DNA from: Nyssa sinensis | Lineage: Eukaryota > Streptophyta > Magnoliopsida > Cornales > Nyssaceae | Reading direction: 5' to 3' | Length of the DNA: 64,000 bases | NCBI GenBank assembly: GCA_008638375.1 | Contig: CM018032.1 | Span: forward strand, 51,730,501 to 51,794,500 | Made by a program: the position numbers and the translations under genes | Notes under the pieces: generated by a model | Told to the model about the DNA's origin: nothing | Databases searched by the model: none | What the model saw: the letters and a program-made list of their open reading frames with translations, nothing else | In this document: positions 59,674-64,000 of the stretch, one piece after another | Layout: every line of letters begins with the position of its first letter | Position numbering within the stretch: the first letter of the stretch is position 1

Positions 59674-62600
59674 TCATTGACAATACTTCCGCAAGTGTTC
59701 TACGTTCCATGGCCTAGGAACAGGTTTCCCAGTCATGTCTTCAAGCCAGTAAGTGGTAGGTCGAACGACCTTCGTTACTTTGTAGGGGCCTTCCCAATTT
59801 GGTGACAACTTTCCCATGGTGGGATCCTTGGTGTTCTGAAAGACTCTTCTCAAGACGAAGTCTCCAACTTGAAAGCTGACTGTCTTGAGTCCTATCTTGG
59901 ATTTATTGACCATTCTTTGTTGGTAGGCTTCCATCCTGATGCTGGCCTGATCCCTTCTCTCTTCGAGCAAATCCAAGTTCTCCATCAGCTGCTGATCATT
60001 GGATTCTTGCTCAAAGGCCTCAGTCCTCAGAGTTGGCATACCGATTTCAACCGGAATTACTGCTTCTGTCCCGTAGGCTAATGAGAAGGGTGTTTCAGAG
60101 GTGGGAGTTCTTCTGGTTGTACGGTAGGCCCAAAGGACTCCTAGGAGCTCTTCTGCCCACTTCCCTTTGGCTTGTTCCAACCTTTTCTTTAACCCATCAA
60201 GGATTGTTCGGTTGGTGACCTCTGCCTGCCCATTTGCTTGTGGATGGCCTGGAGAGGCAAAGTGCTACCTGATGTTGAGATTTTCGCAGAATGCCTTGAA
60301 ACCTTTACCAATGAATTGTGTCCCATTATCCGAGATAATTACACGTGGTATGCCAAACCTGCAGATAATGTTCTTCCAGGTGAAGCTTTCGACTTCCTTT
60401 TCTGTAATATGCGTTAAAGGCTCGGCTTCGGCCCATTTAGAGAAGTAGTCGATAGCCACCAAGAGGTACTTCCTGTTTGGAGGTGCTCGTGGTAATGGGC
60501 CCACAATGTCCATTCCCCATTGAGCAAAGGGCCAAGGACTAGGAATCGGGATGAGCTCATGCTGAGGCTGGTGTTGGTACGAGGCGAATCTCTGGCATTT
60601 GTCACACTTCCGAACATATTCTTTAGCCTGTTTCAGCATGCCGGGCCAGTAGTAGCCCTGTGATAGAGCTCGGTAGGCTATAGTTCTACCCCCATTGTGA
60701 TTCCTGCAAATTCCCTCGTGAATTTTAGCCAAAACATATTGCGACTTGTCTGGAGCCAAACACTTTAACAGAGGTTGAGAATACGACCTCCTGTAAAGTT
60801 TGTTGTTCAGGATTAGGTACCGAGCCGCTCTGATTCGGATTCTCCTGGCTTTGTTTTTATCCTCTAGAAGGAGCCCGGATCTTAGATACTGGAGGATTGG
60901 GGTCATCCAGCTCTGGGTCTGTTCATCAATTTGAGCAACTGATGCTTCCTCAATGCTGGATCCTGGCTGAAAAGAGATTTTAACGGTGGAGTCTGTTTCG
61001 GACTTGAGGCGGGAGGCCATGTTGGCCAGAGCATCTGCTCTACAGTTCTGGCTTCTCTCAATCTTCTGGATAGTGAAAGTCTGGAAGGAATGCTTTAAGT
61101 GGTTCACTAGTTCGGAGTACCGAAGCATCCTGTCATCCTTAATTGAAAATTCTCCCAAAACTTGACTTACTACCAGTTGGGAGTCAGAGAAAACATCGAG
61201 GTTCTGAGCCTCGAATTCCAGGGCAAGCTTCATCCCTAAGATCAGGGCCTCATATTCGGCTTCATTATTAGAAGCTCTAAATCCCAGGTTGACTGCTTTC
61301 TCCGATGTGAGTCCATCAGGGGACTGTAGTACCAGTCCTACCCCTGAGCCTTGATCGGTTGACGATCCATCAATATACAGCAGCCAGGTTCCCGTAGTTT
61401 CGGTGATCTGCGCTTCGTTCTGCAGTGCCGGGGTGAACTCGGCTACAAAATCGGCTAAGGCCTGCCCTTTAATGGAGTTTCGGGGTACATATGCTATGTT
61501 AAACTCCCCTAGCTCCACAGACCACTTGACCAATCTTCCCGATACCTCAGGTCTCCTCAATATTGACTTTAGAGGATAGGCAGTTGGAATCTCAATTGGA
61601 TGGGCCTGGAAGTAAGGTCGAAGCTTCCGAGCGGATATGACCAAGGCATAGGCCAGCTTCTCTACATCTGGGTATCTTTTCTCCATGTCAAGTAGCGCCC
61701 TACTGACGTAGAATATAGGCCTCTGTATTCCTCTGTCCTGTTTGACTAATGCGGAGCTGACCGCATTCTCAGAGACTGCAAGGTACAGGAGCAGCTTTTC
61801 TCCTTGTACTGGTTTTGACAGGAGCTCTGGAGAGGCTAGATACTCCTTTAGCTCTTGGAAGGAGCGCTCGCATTCTTCTGTCCATTGCAAGGCCTTGCTG
61901 CCCTTTAGAACTTTAAAGAAAGGTAGACAGCGATCGGTGGACTTGGATATAAATCTGCTCAATGCGGCGATTCTGCCGTTCAGTGCCTGAATCTCCTTTC
62001 TGGTCTTTGGCGACTTCAGTCCAATCAGGGCTTGGATCTGAGTGGGATCTGCTTCGATACCTCTTTGAGAGACGATGTACCCCAAGAATTTTCCCTTCAT
62101 AACTCCAAAGGTACATTTCGAGGGGTTGAGCTTCATCTTGTGCTATCTGAGGATATCGAAGGTCTGGGCCAAGTGCTGGAGGTGGCTGCCTTTCTGGAGG
62201 CTCTTTACCAGCATGTCGTCGATGTATACTTCCATGGTGCTGCCAAGCAGTGGGCTGAACATCTTGTTCACCAACCGTTGGTAAGTGGCTCCAGCATTCT
62301 TCAAACCGAAAGGCATCACTCTGTAGCAGTAGAGTCCTCTCTCGGTTATGAAGGCAGTATTTTCCTGATCTGGAGGGTACATCTGGATCTGGTTGTATCC
62401 AGAGTAGGCGTCCATGAAACTCATAAGCTCATGCCCTGCAGTGGCATCAACCAGTTGATCTATCCTTGGTAGTGGAAAGCTGTCCTTGGAGCATGCTTTG
62501 TTGAGGTCTGTATAGTCAACACAGACTCTCCACTTGCAGTTCTTCTTCTTGACAGGCACAGTGTTGGCTAGCCACTCGGGATAGAAAACTTCCCGTATCA

Positions 62601-63015
62601 TCCTAGCGCCCAGCAGCCTCTGGACTTCTTCGTCTATAATCCGATGCCGTTCGGGAGCGATCGGCCTTCTCTTCTGTCTGACTGGGGGGTGATCTGGATC
62701 TACCATCAGTTTGTGAGTTATCAGATTAGGATCTATCCCCTCCATGTCCCTGGTCTCCCAAGCAAAGATAGAGAGGTTGTTCTTCAGAAACCTGACTATC
62801 TTTTCCTGCTCGGTGGGCGTAAGGTCTGAGCCAATGTACAAATAACGCCCCTCTACTTCTGAACTGACCAGTATTTTGATGGGCTCGCCAACCGGCTTGG
62901 CTCGGCTGTCATATCCCCTTGGGCTCAGGGGCTCTTCAACGCCGGATGGGCAATCTTCCACCTCGGGAGTGTGAGTGAAAACCGGATCTGCACAATCTCG
63001 AGTATACTGTAATTG
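59674..63015 (-). pseudogene. Tat pol: RT, RNase H, archaeal RNase H, integrase, two internal ambers
   Basis: One minus-strand frame runs from 63015 to the TGA at 59674-59676. RT spans about 62830-61850 (WRVCVDYTDLNKACSKDSFP, VMPFGLKNAGATYQR, catalytic YIDDMLVKS). The Ty3 RNase H follows (YPDVEKLAYALVISARKLRPY). An archaeal-type RNase H (about 61400-60990) has its acidic residues in LLYIDGSS, NNEAEYEAL, FSDSQLV and CRADALA. Integrase has the zinc region (HEGICRNHNG…CDKCQRF) and core (DIVGPLP, ISDNGTQF, PQANGQAEVTNR). TAG at 62143-62145 (RT) and TAG at 60265-60267 (integrase, before HFASPGHPQ) fall where Gln is likely, so this copy cannot make full pol. Apart from these the frame is open over more than 1,100 codons. 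The integrase C terminus ends WNVEHLRKYCQ. Confidence 0.95.
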
Positions 63016-64000
63016 CTATTTCGGAGCTGTCTCCTTGAGGGCAATAGCGTGACATTCTCGTGAGGTTGGCTGACATCCCCGGACCGAGTGCACGCTCTGA
63101 TTGTGGACGTACTTCAGACACTGATGAAGGGTCGAAGTGACTGCCCCTATCTGGTGTAAGCAGGGTCTCCCGATGATGACGTTGTATGGAGACTTCATGT
63201 TCAACACCATGTATTCAGAGATGGTGGTCTTCTGCCCTTCACCTTCCCCAATAGTGGTAGGAAGGTCAACTCTCCCTAGTGGGGTGCTAAGATTGCCATC
63301 AAAAGCTGCCATTACGGTAGTGGTGGGCTTGATGCCGTCCTGGTCTATGCCCATCCGCTTAAGCGGTTCATAGAATATAATGTTGACTGAGCTGCCAGTG
63401 TCGACTAGGACTCTTCTAGTCTCGAAGTTGGCGATTCTGAGGGTGATAACAAGGGCATCACTGTGAGGGCAGTGTACCCCTGCTAGATCTTGCTCGGTGA
63501 AATGGATCTCTGGCCCTGGTTTGAGCCTCTTTTCGACGTTGGAGACCTGCAAGAAGTTTGGGGCGGTTCTGGCCTCCCGAGCATATCTTTTTCTTGCCCT
63601 GTTGGACATTCCTGTAACAGGGGAGTCAGCATGGAGGACGTAGATAACATGGTTGTTCTGCCTCTGAGGCTCGTTCCGTCCTTCCGGCTGCTCTTGCCTC
63701 TGTTCGGGCCTCTGATCTGGCCGTTGTTGAGGCTTGTCTTCTTGGGGGTTCTGCCTTCCGTCTTGTTTGACGAACTCCCGAAGACGTCCCTTCTTTATGA
63801 GCTGTTCTAACTCATATCGGAGGGTCCTGCAAGTGTTAGTAGTATGTCCATGATCTTTATGGAAATTGCAATACTTACTTTGGTCCCGCAGGCTGGGATC
63901 TCCTTTGATTGGCTCTGGCCACCTCAGGTTCTCCCAATCTCGGATCTGCCGGAGTACCTGGTTCGGAGTGGTGTTCAAAGGCGTGAAGTTGGTGAACTCC
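63016..64000 (-). CDS. Tat gag C terminus and protease, partial, ending in an amber before RT
   Basis: The frame is open at the right edge (…FTNFTPLNTTPNQVL), so gag starts outside the window. The zinc-binding CNFHKDHGHTTNTC knuckle and the DRQKR-type basic Gln/Arg/Pro-rich spacer close gag. The protease has RRVLVDTGSSVNIIFYEPLK with the catalytic Asp codon at 63400-63402 and a later IIGRPCLHQIGAVTS block. The frame ends at TAG 63016-63018 in the context AAA-TAG-CAA-TTA; the same frame continues into pol. Either the amber is a third C-to-T lesion or a readthrough site between gag-pro and pol. Confidence 0.93.
   Translation of the reverse strand, partial: EFTNFTPLNTTPNQVLRQIRDWENLRWPEPIKGDPSLRDQSKYCNFHKDHGHTTNTCRTLRYELEQLIKKGRLREFVKQDGRQNPQEDKPQQRPDQRPEQRQEQPEGRNEPQRQNNHVIYVLHADSPVTGMSNRARKRYAREARTAPNFLQVSNVEKRLKPGPEIHFTEQDLAGVHCPHSDALVITLRIANFETRRVLVDTGSSVNIIFYEPLKRMGIDQDGIKPTTTVMAAFDGNLSTPLGRVDLPTTIGEGEGQKTTISEYMVLNMKSPYNVIIGRPCLHQIGAVTSTLHQCLKYVHNQSVHSVRGCQPTSRECHAIALKETAPK

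Larger units (their letters stand above)
51041..64000 (-). mobile_element. Tat-lineage Ty3/gypsy retrotransposon with antisense gene, partial
   Basis: Minus-strand gag-protease, RT, RNase H, archaeal-type RNase H and integrase (64000 to 59674) are followed leftwards by an intron-containing plus-strand gene (aORF, 52130-54037), a polypurine tract and a 3' LTR. The second RNase H of archaeal type and an antisense ORF with a Transposase_28-like domain between pol and the 3' LTR are known hallmarks of the plant Tat lineage (Ogre, Retand and relatives). The 5' LTR, leader and most of gag lie beyond the window. Solo LTR B2 is inserted downstream of pol. The left boundary (51036-51041) is uncertain because the second LTR is not visible. 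Confidence 0.9.

Overview
The window is repeat-dense DNA from a flowering plant. It is a nest of transposable elements, and I found no ordinary host gene, tRNA or rRNA. The plant assignment rests on chromovirus-type and Tat-type Ty3/gypsy retrotransposons, Ty1/copia elements with a Met-tRNA-type primer binding site, and a CACTA (En/Spm) transposon carrying Transposase_24 and TNP2-type genes. Almost every coding region is broken by premature stops. Most of these stops can be explained by C-to-T change at CGA, CAA or CAG codons, as expected for methylated, silenced DNA.

Layout. (1) 1-10055: a minus-strand Ty3/gypsy chromovirus (Tekay/Del-like, called G1). Its 3' LTR runs off the left edge and its 5' LTR is 7194-10055. 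The reverse transcriptase region has been replaced by a second copy of the leader. (2) 10056-34261: an old plus-strand copia element (copia-1). It is split at 12431/33907 by a 21.5-kb CACTA element with a perfect 3-bp target duplication. The CACTA holds a 4.2-kb array of about 26 units of ~160 bp, a spliced Transposase_24 gene and a TNP2 C-terminal remnant on the minus strand. It has received three solo LTRs: B1 18373-27651, A1 18423-24270 nested inside B1, and C1 30172-33115. (3) 34262-36103: a truncated inverted LTR (C2). (4) 36104-51040: a head-to-head unclassified repeat cut by solo LTR A2 (36151-41435, minus) and by a nearly complete copia element (copia-2, 42917-50734). (5) About 51041 to the right edge: a minus-strand Tat-lineage Ty3/gypsy element. 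It has gag-protease, RT, RNase H, archaeal-type RNase H and integrase on the minus strand, and an intron-containing antisense gene (aORF, about 580 aa, Transposase_28-like) on the plus strand. Solo LTR B2 (56290-59668) sits between pol and the aORF.

Insertion junctions are clear for most elements. Perfect target duplications are TGT (CACTA), CGTCA (B1), TATCA (C1), TTTTG (A2), CTACC (copia-2) and AATCT (B2). A1 has a decayed CCGAC pair. The relative order is therefore readable: copia-1 is oldest, then CACTA, then B1, then A1.

The points I would look at first are: an in-frame amber codon between protease and RT of the Tat element, in the UAG-CAA-UUA context known from leaky viral stops; a 33/34-bp minisatellite whose two unit types keep the same hairpin with different stem bases; a nucleosome-sized satellite with three dyads per unit inside the CACTA; 5.3-5.8-kb LTR-like units with no internal region; and a palindromic module shared by otherwise different LTR families. 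All identities and counts are by eye.
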